Source: DASPMP01 sp035626995
GTDB lineage: Bacteria; Gemmatimonadota; Gemmatimonadetes; Gemmatimonadales; Gemmatimonadaceae
Assembly (NCBI GenBank): GCA_035626995.1
Contig: DASPMP010000153.1
Location: 1 to 15,326 of the forward strand
Direction: 5' to 3'
DNA: 15,326 nt
Shown: piece by piece, positions 7,335 to 13,880 of the stretch
How positions within the stretch are numbered: the first letter of the stretch is position 1
Layout: the number at the start of each line of letters is the position of its first letter
Position numbers and translations under genes: made by a program
The notes under the pieces: generated by a model
The model's database searches: none
Seen by the model: only the letters and a program-made list of their open reading frames with translations
Told to the model about the DNA's origin: nothing

Positions 7335-8443
7335 GTATTCCTGAAGACGCGACCGCGCGGCGCGTCAACTGGTGGATCGTGGCGCCGCTCGTCTGGGCGG
7401 TGCCCGCCACCATCGCCACTTTGCAGCAAGCGGCGACGTTTGCCTCACGCGGGCTGCTCGGCCGCGAGTGGATCTACGCGATCCTGCAGTTTCCCCGCTG
7501 GATGCTGTGGGCGCCCGTCACACCCCTGATCTTTGCCGCGGCGCGGCGCTGGCCGCTGCAGCGCGAGCGGCTCGTGCGCACGCTGCTCATCCATACGGGG
7601 CTGGCCGTGCTGGCCATCATCGTCGTGGAGGGGATCCATGCGCAGATGATGCTCGTCGCCGACAATATCGTGGCGGAACGCCCGCCCGCCGAGCGTCCGC
7701 CGGCGCTGCTCCTCACAGCGCTCGCGATCCTTACGCGCATCCTCTCCGGGCTCATCACGTATGCGGCGGTGGTCGCCGTGGCCTGGACGATGGAATCGCA
7801 ACGGAGGCTGCGCGCGGAGGGCGTGCGTGGCGCGCAGCTGGCACGCGACCTGGCCGATGCACAGGTACACGCCATCAAGATGCAGGTGCAGCCGCATTTC
7901 CTCTTCAACACGCTGCACGCTGTGAACGTCCTCATCGAGCGCGAGCCCGCCACGGCCGCGCGGGTGATCACCCGCCTGGGAGACCTGCTGCGACACACTC
8001 TTGCGCGTGCCGCCGTCACCGAAGTACCGCTGCGCTCGGAGCTCGAGGTGCTCACGCTGTACCTGGACATCGAGCGCGTGCGTTTTCGCGACCGGCTCAC
8101 CCTGGACATCGACGTTCCTCCCGAGCTGCACTCGGCGATGGTTCCCGATCTCGTGCTGCAGCCGCTCGCCGAGAACGCAATCAAGCATGGCATCGGCCGC
8201 GACACCGGCGCCGGCGTCGTCACCGTTCGCGCCCGGCGTGAGGGCGACATGCTCGTCCTGCTGGTCATCGACACCGGCTCCGGCCCGGCGGGGGACGTCA
8301 CCGACCGGGTGGGATTGACCACGGTTCGAACCCGGTTGCAACGGTTGTACGGCGATCGGCAATCGCTGCGCCTGACGCGCGGGCCGGAGGGCGGCTGCGT
8401 TGCGCGCATCGAGCTTCCATGGCGCGAGGCTGTCGGTGGCTGA
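7298..8443 (+). CDS. LytS/YpdA-type sensor histidine kinase
   Basis: The protein has 381 residues if started at the TTG at 7298, 37 nt inside the previous gene. Another choice is a CTG at 7331 that overlaps the previous TGA (CTGA) and has GGAG 4 nt before it. Four hydrophobic segments (about 25-43, 60-81, 95-116, 137-163) form a membrane sensor with no large outside domain. The kinase core is the His_kinase type: QPHFLFNTLH with phospho-acceptor His200, N-box LQPLAENAIKHG (287-298), G-box VIDTGSGP (323-330) and GLTTVRTRLQRLYG (339-352). It should phosphorylate the response regulator encoded directly downstream, whose start lies inside this gene's end. Confidence 0.9.
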   Translation: MERTPEVHRSSLSIPEDATARRVNWWIVAPLVWAVPATIATLQQAATFASRGLLGREWIYAILQFPRWMLWAPVTPLIFAAARRWPLQRERLVRTLLIHTGLAVLAIIVVEGIHAQMMLVADNIVAERPPAERPPALLLTALAILTRILSGLITYAAVVAVAWTMESQRRLRAEGVRGAQLARDLADAQVHAIKMQVQPHFLFNTLHAVNVLIEREPATAARVITRLGDLLRHTLARAAVTEVPLRSELEVLTLYLDIERVRFRDRLTLDIDVPPELHSAMVPDLVLQPLAENAIKHGIGRDTGAGVVTVRARREGDMLVLLVIDTGSGPAGDVTDRVGLTTVRTRLQRLYGDRQSLRLTRGPEGGCVARIELPWREAVGG

Positions 8444-9206
8444 TCTTCGCGTCCTGATCGTGGACGACGAGCCCCTCGTGCGTGAGGGCATTCGCACCCT
8501 GCTCCAGCGCGACGGCGATGTGGATGTCGTGGGAGAAGCGCGCAATGGCATCGAGGCCCTGGAGCAGATCCGCACCCTGTCCCCTGCCCTCGTGTTCCTC
8601 GATGTCCAGATGCCCGGGCTGGATGGGCTCGCGGTGCTGGAGGAACTTTCAGCCGATGAGCGGCCGGCGGTCGTGTTCGTGACCGCGTACGACGAATACG
8701 CCTTGCGGGCGTTCGACGTGAATGCCGTGGATTACCTGCTCAAGCCGTTCGACGCCGAGCGGTTTGGGACCGCCCTGGCGCGCGCGCGCGAGCGGCTGCG
8801 GTCCGGCGACGACCGGGTCGCCGCGCTGCTGGCCAGCCTCCAGCGCGAGCGTCGTTACGCCGACCGGCTGCTGCTGAAGCAGGACGGCGCGCTGTCCGTG
8901 GTGCTGGTGGACGACATCGACTGGATCGAGGCGGCGGACAATTACGTGAAGGTGCACGCACGCACCGGTCGATACATGGTCCGCGATTCCCTGAAGGCGC
9001 TGGAGGTGAAGCTCGACCCGGCGCGTTTCGCGCGCGCGCATCGCTCGGCGATCGTCAACCTCACGCGCGTGAAGTCGCTTACGCCGCTCGCGGCCGGTGA
9101 GTACGTGGTGACGCTGGCGACGGGAACCCGGCTCACGCTGAGTCGCGGCTATCGCGACAGCTTCCGGGCGCGGCTCGCGGGAGAGCGCATGGTGGGCGAG
9201 GCGTGA
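8436..9206 (+). CDS. LytTR-family response regulator
   Basis: The protein has 256 residues from the GTG at 8436, which overlaps the kinase stop by 8 nt (GTGGCTGA). This start gives the standard MADLRVLIVDDEP opening. Receiver domain, residues 4-120: acidic pocket Asp10/Asp11, phospho-acceptor Asp56 in FLDVQMPG, Thr83 and Lys103 (LLKPF). The LytTR DNA-binding domain spans residues about 143-248, with IDWIEAADNYVKVHA, FARAHRSAIVNL and LSRGYRDSF. Such regulators bind pairs of short direct repeats upstream of target genes; I could not point to such sites here. Together with the upstream kinase it forms a two-component system, probably reading an envelope signal. Confidence 0.94.
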   Translation: MADLRVLIVDDEPLVREGIRTLLQRDGDVDVVGEARNGIEALEQIRTLSPALVFLDVQMPGLDGLAVLEELSADERPAVVFVTAYDEYALRAFDVNAVDYLLKPFDAERFGTALARARERLRSGDDRVAALLASLQRERRYADRLLLKQDGALSVVLVDDIDWIEAADNYVKVHARTGRYMVRDSLKALEVKLDPARFARAHRSAIVNLTRVKSLTPLAAGEYVVTLATGTRLTLSRGYRDSFRARLAGERMVGEA

Positions 9207-10027
9207 TACCGCTCGTCGCGGCAATCTGGGCTGCCGGCGCGGTAGCGGTTGCCACGACCATGTCTGTCCGAATCGCTGGCAAGTACCGCCTGTGCGCCCA
9301 GAGGGCTGTTGGCACCAGCGATGAGGGGGACGTGCTCGCGCTGCTGCGTTGCACATTGCGGGATGCCCTCCCCAGCCGGGCAGCTCCGGACGTAGTCGCA
9401 TACGAGGTGGCCATACTGTACTACGCGCTGGTGCCGTGGGCGCGAGTCGCGGATGCCGGCGGGCGCGCCGCCGTGTTCACCTATCACCGGCGCTCAGGTC
9501 TTCAGGCGGTGCTCGTTGCCGCGTTGGCGATTTCGCTCGTCGAGGTCACCGTCGTCCACCTGTTGCTGTATCGCTTGCACCCGATTGCCGCGACGGTCCT
9601 CCTCGTCCTGAGCATCTACGGCATCGTCTGGCTTCTCGGCTTCATGCGCTCGGTGCGCCTGCGGCCGGTACTGCTCTCTGAGGAAACGCTGCACGTCCGA
9701 ATGGGATTGCTGTGGGATGTGCGGATTTCTTACTCACAGATCGCCGAGATCACGACGCCACGGCGCGCTGAAGTGAAAGCGGCGGATTACCTGCGCGTGG
9801 CCGCTATCGGCGACCCGCAGTTCATCGTGGAGCTCCGCGAGCCACAGCTGGTCACGAAACCATACGGGCTGGGGAACCGGAATGTGAGACGCGTGGGGTT
9901 TGCAGTGGACGACCGCACCCGGTTCGAGGGAGACTTGCGGGCCAGGGTTCTCGCCGATCGCTCACGCACACCGACACCGCCGTCCCCGCACCCCGGTGCG
10001 GTCCGGGCGGTGCGGCCCCCTGCCTGA
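9203..10027 (+). CDS. Membrane protein of unknown function, last gene of the LytTR operon
   Basis: The protein has 274 residues from a GTG at 9203 that overlaps the regulator stop by 4 nt (GTGA), so it is co-translated with the two-component pair. Helices lie near residues 2-20, 98-122 and 128-147. The segment FTYHRRSGLQAVLVAALAIS precedes the central helix hairpin. The region after it (about 152-250) alternates strand-like segments (RPVLLSEETLHVRMGLLWDVRISYSQI, PQFIVELREPQ) and could be a small bacterial PH-like domain at the inner face. The last 25 residues are Pro/Arg-rich. No family is recognised. Its position suggests an accessory or target of the kinase. Confidence 0.78.
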   Translation: MIPLVAAIWAAGAVAVATTMSVRIAGKYRLCAQRAVGTSDEGDVLALLRCTLRDALPSRAAPDVVAYEVAILYYALVPWARVADAGGRAAVFTYHRRSGLQAVLVAALAISLVEVTVVHLLLYRLHPIAATVLLVLSIYGIVWLLGFMRSVRLRPVLLSEETLHVRMGLLWDVRISYSQIAEITTPRRAEVKAADYLRVAAIGDPQFIVELREPQLVTKPYGLGNRNVRRVGFAVDDRTRFEGDLRARVLADRSRTPTPPSPHPGAVRAVRPPA

Positions 10028-10060
10028 GGTTGCGTCTTGGTGGGCGACGCGCTTTCCGGC

Positions 10061-10174
10061 TCCACAGTTCAAGTACCAGGAGAATCAGAGAATACAGGAA
10101 TACGGGAATAGTGCCGTAGTATTCCTGTATTCCAGCATTCCTCGCATTCCTGCTGGTTCCCTTTACTGTTGAGG
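10061..10174 (+). repeat. Palindromic octamer repeat, type A, copy 3
   Basis: The left end TCCACAGTTCAAG is intact. The right end is altered to TTTACTGTTGAGG. The octamer arms match copies 1 and 4 on the left (GAATCAGA, GAATACAG, GAATACGG, GAATAGTG). The right arm has one extra base in its third unit. It starts 33 bp after the stop of the membrane-protein gene and ends about 80 bp before the next + strand start. Confidence 0.92.
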
Positions 10175-10255
10175 CTTGGCTCCTCGGGTCACGGCGTCAA
10201 CAGCGCTCGTACGGTCGCGTCACTCCCGCCAGCTATCAAAACCTACCCATCACGC

Positions 10256-10573
10256 ATGAAGCCACTGCTTGCCCTCTGGATCCTCCTCGCCACGGGGTGC
10301 AGCTCGACTCCAAAGCCCCGGAAACCCCAGCTGGTGTGCGATGTCTACGCGGTCGACGTGTCCAACCACCTCGGCATGGACGTCGAAATCATGACTGCCT
10401 CACGCACACGCCGCGAACAGCTTCTGGGCTATGTGCGGGTTGGCGAGACGCGCACATTCGAACTTCCTCAGGGTTCCGGCGGTGTGTGGGCACGACGACC
10501 GGGCGGTGGCTACATCAACATGCGTCGCGAGCACAACCAGCGCCTCGACGTGAAGATCAAGTGCCTGGAGTGA
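10256..10573 (+). CDS. Small lipoprotein of unknown function
   Basis: The protein has 105 residues from the ATG at 10256; the frame begins at 10169 inside repeat copy 3, so the earlier start is artefactual. The signal peptide MKPLLALWILLATGC ends at a lipobox-like LATGC with Cys15, followed by a polar linker (SSTPKPRKP). The mature part is about 80 residues: two short strands ('VCDVYAVDVSNHLGMDVEIM'), then 'GYVRVGETRTFELP', 'GGVWARRPGGGYIN' and 'RLDVKIKCLE'. Two cysteines (in LVCDV and the final KCLE) could pair. The layout suggests a small beta-sandwich on the periplasmic side. It stands alone between repeat copies 3 and 4. Confidence 0.72.
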   Translation: MKPLLALWILLATGCSSTPKPRKPQLVCDVYAVDVSNHLGMDVEIMTASRTRREQLLGYVRVGETRTFELPQGSGGVWARRPGGGYINMRREHNQRLDVKIKCLE

Positions 10574-10619
10574 TTCCGTCGAGTTCGTCCGAGGTCCTGC
10601 AGCGTGACTGAAGACGTCG

Positions 10620-10737
10620 GCTCCACAGTTCAAGTAGCAGGAGGAATCAGAGAATACAGGAATACGGGAATAGTGCTGTAGTTATTCCTGTATTCCTGCA
10701 TCCTAGCATTCCTGCCGTTTCCTTAGAACTGTGGAGC
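10620..10737 (+). repeat. Palindromic octamer repeat, type A, copy 4
   Basis: This is the best preserved copy. It has 12-bp perfect inverted ends (GCTCCACAGTTC at 10620-10631 and GAACTGTGGAGC at 10726-10737) and four octamers in each arm. No direct duplication of flanking bases is visible (left flank AAGACGTCG, right flank TTGGGAAG). It lies between convergent genes (stops at 10573 and 10784), like copy 2. Confidence 0.94.
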
Positions 10738-10783
10738 TTGGGAAGTTCGGGCGACAAGCGGGCTACGAGCTCCTGATGCGCGA

Positions 10784-12739
10784 TTACGGTTGCAGGCCTG
10801 CCAGCTCCCGTGCCGTCGTCGCGAGCGTGCCGATCTTCGGACCGCACGCACTGGCCGATCCTTCGGCGTCCGACGCCACCTTCAGCAGCGCGTCGCGGCG
10901 TTGCACACCGGCGCTAGCTTCGCCCGCAGCGAGCCCTGAACGCAGCTGGGCGATGCGTGCCGCATTCATGCACCTCGACCGTTCCAGCTGGTCGACATAT
11001 GCACGCGCCAAGGGGAAGCTGGGCGGCCAGGTGAACTTTGGCTGCCCCTGCGCATTGAAGAACGGGAGACGCACGGTCTTCGCCGCGTCGATCTCGTTCT
11101 GCGTCAGGTGCTCGCTCGGCAGCAGGTCGAGGACGTCCAGCCCGCGCCCGATCTCGGAGCTGTAGATCGCGCCGTTGTACCAGTACGTGGACCATGGTCC
11201 GCCGTCGCCAAAGCGCGTCGAGTCGGCCGGCCCGCGATCGAAATACGCGATCTCCTTCGGATTCGCAGCATCCGTCCAGTCGAAGACGGAGACGCCGCCC
11301 TCGTACCAGGCCTGCACCATCACGTCGCGGCCGGGAATCGGAACGAGCGACCCGTTGTGCGCCACGCAGATCTCGTTTGCGGCCTGCACCGCCGGCAGCT
11401 TGTAGTAGCTCTTGAACACCATCTTCCTGTTCTCGATGGTGAACAGTGCGTTGGCGCCCCACTCCTTCGGGTCGGTCGCGCGGCATTTCGCGGCGTTGCC
11501 GCCGCCCCATTCGTCGCTGAACAGGATCTTGCTGCCATCGTTGTTGAAGGTCGCCGAGTGCCAGTACGAGAAGTTCGAGTCGGCCACCTGGTCCACGCGT
11601 CGCGGGTTCACGGGATCGCTGATGTCCAGGAGGAAGCCGTACCCCTCGCACGCACCGCCGGCGAGCCCGATCGCCGGATACACGGTGATGTCATGGCACT
11701 GCGTCGGCCCGCGGTTCGCCATGGGATTCGGGCGCGCGGCCACGGCTGCGGCCATCGCTGCATTGCGCGCGTCCATCAGGCGCTGGAGATCGCGCCGCAA
11801 CTGCGCGCTGTCGGCGCTCGTCACCTGCGCGATGCCGCTGCCCCCGCGCGCCTTCACGATGCTGTCGAGCGCGTTGCGGACGACGCCGCCGAACGCCGCC
11901 GTCTCGACACCGTTGCGCAGATAGACGAACCCGCCGACGCGCTTGAGCGAGTCGACTCGGCGGCGCTCCGCCTCGAGGTCGGCGGGTGCCGGCCCATGTT
12001 CCGGCGGCTCCGCCAGCCCCTCGAAGAAGCGCGGCGAGCTCACGATGGCCGCCTGCGCCGGATTCGCGAGCGGCACCTTGATCACTTCGATGCGGAAGAG
12101 CGCCGAGTTCGGGTCGTTCGCGTCGCGGATGCAGCCGGGCAGCTCGTTGGGAGAGCGGATCCCCGCGGACCCCGAGACATAGATGTAGACGTTGTCCCTG
12201 TCCTTCGGGTCTTCCAGGACCGTGTGCGTATGCGACCCTCGGCACGTCTGCACCTGCGACACGAGCTTCGGGTTCCGGATGTCGCTGATGTCGAAGATGC
12301 GGACGCCGCGCATGCGCTGCGCGCTCACCGTGTCGCGAACGCCGCCTCCCTGGCAGTCGAGCCGGCCGCTTGTCGCCTCGCTGGAGACGAAGAGCAGGTT
12401 GCGATACACGGAGACGTCGTTCTGCGATGCCGGGCAGTAGAACGACGTCAGGAGCTGTGGATTCGACGGCGTGCTGATGTCGTAGACCAGGATGCCGTTG
12501 TAGTTCCCCTGCAGCGCGTAGTTGCCGAGGAACGCGATGTCGGAGTTGATGGACTCGTCGAATCGCGGCGGCCGAGGGACGTTGGCCAGCAACTTCGCGT
12601 TCCCCGCGGCGACGCCGGCGTCTGCCATGCCGGGCTTCAATCCGACACGTGGGTCGGTGCGTGGATCGGGGGTGGTGTCAGGCTGACGGGCGCACGCGGT
12701 GACGCATGCGAGAACGAGGGCTGGGAGGATTCGGCGCAT
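10784..12739 (-). CDS. LVIVD-repeat lipoprotein, beta-propeller-like
   Basis: The protein has 651 residues from the ATG at 12739, with AGGA about 9 nt upstream. The N-terminus MRRILPALVLACVTAC ends at a lipobox (VTAC, Cys16), so it should be anchored at the cell surface or in the periplasm. LVIVD-type repeats are visible: GILVYDISTPSNPQLLTSF, GVRIFDISDIRNPKLVSQV, GFLLDISDPVNPRRVDQV, GVSVFDWTDAANPKEIAYF and a degenerate GLDVLDLL. They alternate with conserved Trp/His-rich loops (SNFSYWHSATFNNDG, DEWGGGN). These repeats form a propeller, generally with no known enzyme activity. A helical insert of roughly 100 residues, rich in Arg/Ala, splits the propeller in the middle. The C-terminal 60 residues are helical. 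It is a single-gene unit facing away from the GxxExxY locus. Confidence 0.87.
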   Translation of the reverse strand: MRRILPALVLACVTACARQPDTTPDPRTDPRVGLKPGMADAGVAAGNAKLLANVPRPPRFDESINSDIAFLGNYALQGNYNGILVYDISTPSNPQLLTSFYCPASQNDVSVYRNLLFVSSEATSGRLDCQGGGVRDTVSAQRMRGVRIFDISDIRNPKLVSQVQTCRGSHTHTVLEDPKDRDNVYIYVSGSAGIRSPNELPGCIRDANDPNSALFRIEVIKVPLANPAQAAIVSSPRFFEGLAEPPEHGPAPADLEAERRRVDSLKRVGGFVYLRNGVETAAFGGVVRNALDSIVKARGGSGIAQVTSADSAQLRRDLQRLMDARNAAMAAAVAARPNPMANRGPTQCHDITVYPAIGLAGGACEGYGFLLDISDPVNPRRVDQVADSNFSYWHSATFNNDGSKILFSDEWGGGNAAKCRATDPKEWGANALFTIENRKMVFKSYYKLPAVQAANEICVAHNGSLVPIPGRDVMVQAWYEGGVSVFDWTDAANPKEIAYFDRGPADSTRFGDGGPWSTYWYNGAIYSSEIGRGLDVLDLLPSEHLTQNEIDAAKTVRLPFFNAQGQPKFTWPPSFPLARAYVDQLERSRCMNAARIAQLRSGLAAGEASAGVQRRDALLKVASDAEGSASACGPKIGTLATTARELAGLQP

Positions 12740-12780
12740 GCGGTAATCCTACACGTCCGGGTCATTCATATCCAATGAAC

Positions 12781-12795
12781 CCGGAACCCCGGTTC
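12781..12795 (+). pseudogene. Remnant of a GxxExxY gene 3' end
   Basis: CCGGAACCCCGGTTC is identical, base for base, to 13317-13331, where it encodes the PEPRF end of the GxxExxY protein. In both places it sits just before a type B repeat. Here it touches the repeat directly. In the longer copy 33 bp lie between them. A relic of a second, 5'-truncated gene-plus-repeat unit explains this best, but 15 bp is a short basis. Confidence 0.45.
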
Positions 12796-12911
12796 GACAG
12801 TGCAAGCAACAAGAGGAATCCGAGAATTCAGGAATACAGGAATCCGTGTTCTCTGGGAGTATTCCGGCATTCCTGCATCCTCGGATTCCTGTTGCCCTTT
12901 TTGAACTGTGG
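12796..12911 (+). repeat. Palindromic octamer repeat, type B, copy 5
   Basis: The left arm is GAATCCGA, GAATTCAG, GAATACAG, GAATCCGT; the right arm is TATTCCGG, CATTCCTG, CATCCTCG, GATTCCTG. The left end has drifted (GACAGTGCAAG). The right end is TTGAACTGTGG. Homology with copy 6 continues beyond the right end through a GC-rich tail (to about 12936: CCTGCCTGCAAAACCCTGG). It occupies the gap between the divergent LVIVD and GxxExxY genes. Confidence 0.92.
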
Positions 12912-12975
12912 GGCCTGCCTGCAAAACCCTGGCCCCCGATGACGCGTCGATGACGCGCCCGCGCAATCGTAGGTC

Positions 12976-13415
12976 ATGACGACGAAATCGCTGATCGAGC
13001 CGGACCTCACGCACTCTGTGATCGGTGCGTTCTATGAGGTCTACAACACGTTGGGCTACGGTTCCTGGAACACATCTATGTCAGGGCAATGGAGCGCGAG
13101 CTTCGTTCCCGGGGCCACGAAGTAGGGCGCGAGGTCGGAGTGCGCATCCTCTATAAGGGAGAAGAGCTAGGCATCCAGCGGTTGGACATGATTGTGGACG
13201 GTGTGCTTGTGGTGGAGATCAAGTCCACGCACCGCCTTTCCCCGGAGGCGCCTCGGCAGGTCTATAACTACCTCAAGGCCAGCTCTCTCCCAATTGGCCT
13301 GTTGCTCCACTTTGGGCCGGAACCCCGGTTCTACGCACAGGCCCGCCCCGCATCGCCTCAGGCTCCACAGTTCAAGCACCAAGAGGAATCCGAGAATTCA
13401 GGAATGCAGGAATAG
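12976..13415 (+). pseudogene. GxxExxY family PD-(D/E)XK nuclease-like protein, frameshifted
   Basis: The frame opens at the ATG 12976 (MTTKSLIEPDLTHSVIGAFY...) and reads correctly to LGYG. It then needs a +1 correction between 13060 and 13062 (one missing T in the GGTTTCCTG expected for G-F-L) to continue as FLEHIYVRAMERELRSRG. Without it, translation stops at TAG 13123. The break is exactly at the G of the family motif G-x-x-E-x-x-Y (GFLEHIY). Downstream, RLDMIVDGVLVVEIKS holds the D...ExK pattern of the PDDEXK_3 nuclease fold that Pfam assigns to this family. The C-terminus runs past PEPRF into the following repeat, which encodes the last 17 or so residues (APQFKHQEES...) and the stop. Function in any organism is unproven. 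A sequencing or assembly error could explain the shift. Confidence 0.85.
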
Positions 13416-13476
13416 GTATTGGTGGATTCTTGTATTCCTGCATCCTCGGATTCCTGGTGGGTCCTTTGCACTGTGG
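13365..13476 (+). repeat. Palindromic octamer repeat, type B, copy 6
   Basis: The ends CCACAGTTCAAG and (reverse complement) CCACAGTGCAAA pair. The left arm is GAATCCGA, GAATTCAG, GAATGCAG, GAATAGGT; the right arm is GATTCTTG, TATTCCTG, CATCCTCG, GATTCCTG. It shares a 3' tail with copy 5 (to about 13502: CTTGCGTGCACAACCCCTGG). It supplies the last codons and stop (TAG 13413-13415) of the GxxExxY frame. Confidence 0.93.
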
Positions 13477-13503
13477 GGCTTGCGTGCACAACCCCTGGCT
13501 CCA

Positions 13504-13722
13504 TTACCCAACGGTCGGACGCAGCACTCGCAGGATTTTCTCTGTCACCGGTCTGCACCAGTCCATCTTCACGTTGGAGAAAACGACGATCGTGTAGGGC
13601 GTGTCTCGCAGTTCTCCGAATTCGGTGCACTGGCCCCACGACCTGCCGTTGTGTCCGACGAAAGGACGGCCAAGGTATGGTCCCGCGATGATACCGTAGC
13701 CGTAGTTCGTTGGCGTCGGTGA
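13504..13722 (-). pseudogene. C-terminal remnant of a serine beta-lactamase-like hydrolase
   Basis: About 72 residues before the TAA at 13504-13506 read NYGYGIIAGPYLGRPFVGHNG, then SWGQCTEFGELRDTPYTIVVFSN, ending VTEKILRVL. This matches the closing part of class C beta-lactamase/PBP4*-type serine hydrolases: GYG, then the HxG motif (GHNG, corresponding to KTG/HTG) and the final YTIVVLSN strand. Upstream in the same frame the sequence becomes Arg/Ser/Pro-rich and unlike the family. No SxxK or YxN part is found, so the front of the gene is missing or scrambled. Its stop lies only a few bases from the tail of repeat copy 6. Confidence 0.65.
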
Positions 13723-13880
13723 TCGGGATCGGCGTGCCAACCAGGGTCGACCGGCCCGTGCGGTGGGCGTCGGCCGATACGATGGTGTCGATATGATGGT
13801 CCCAAGACGAAGGTAGGATGGTCTCGCGGTGCCCACGCGCCCATCTGTTCTCGCGACCACCCGCACAAGGGGTATAGACG
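13723..13880. other. Decayed sequence before the GAF kinase
   Basis: No convincing gene is present here. It probably includes unrecognisable upstream remains of the beta-lactamase-like gene and the promoter of the kinase. The only clear signal is AAGGGG (13867-13872), 8 nt before the kinase ATG, a good ribosome binding site. Confidence 0.4.

Noticed and set aside
7445..8575. 376-residue - strand open frame
   Set aside because: It is antisense to the LytS kinase and the regulator start; composition is not protein-like.
10611..10747. Target-site duplication around repeat copy 4
   Set aside because: Flanks (AAGACGTCG and TTGGGAAG) share no direct repeat; the other copies show none by eye either.
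11108..12778. 556-residue + strand open frame
   Set aside because: It is antisense to the LVIVD lipoprotein, Arg/Val/His-rich without domain signals; a shadow of GC-rich codon use.
12938..12957. Direct repeat GATGACGCG before the GxxExxY gene
   Set aside because: Two short copies only, no link to promoter or repeat boundary; likely chance in GC-rich DNA.
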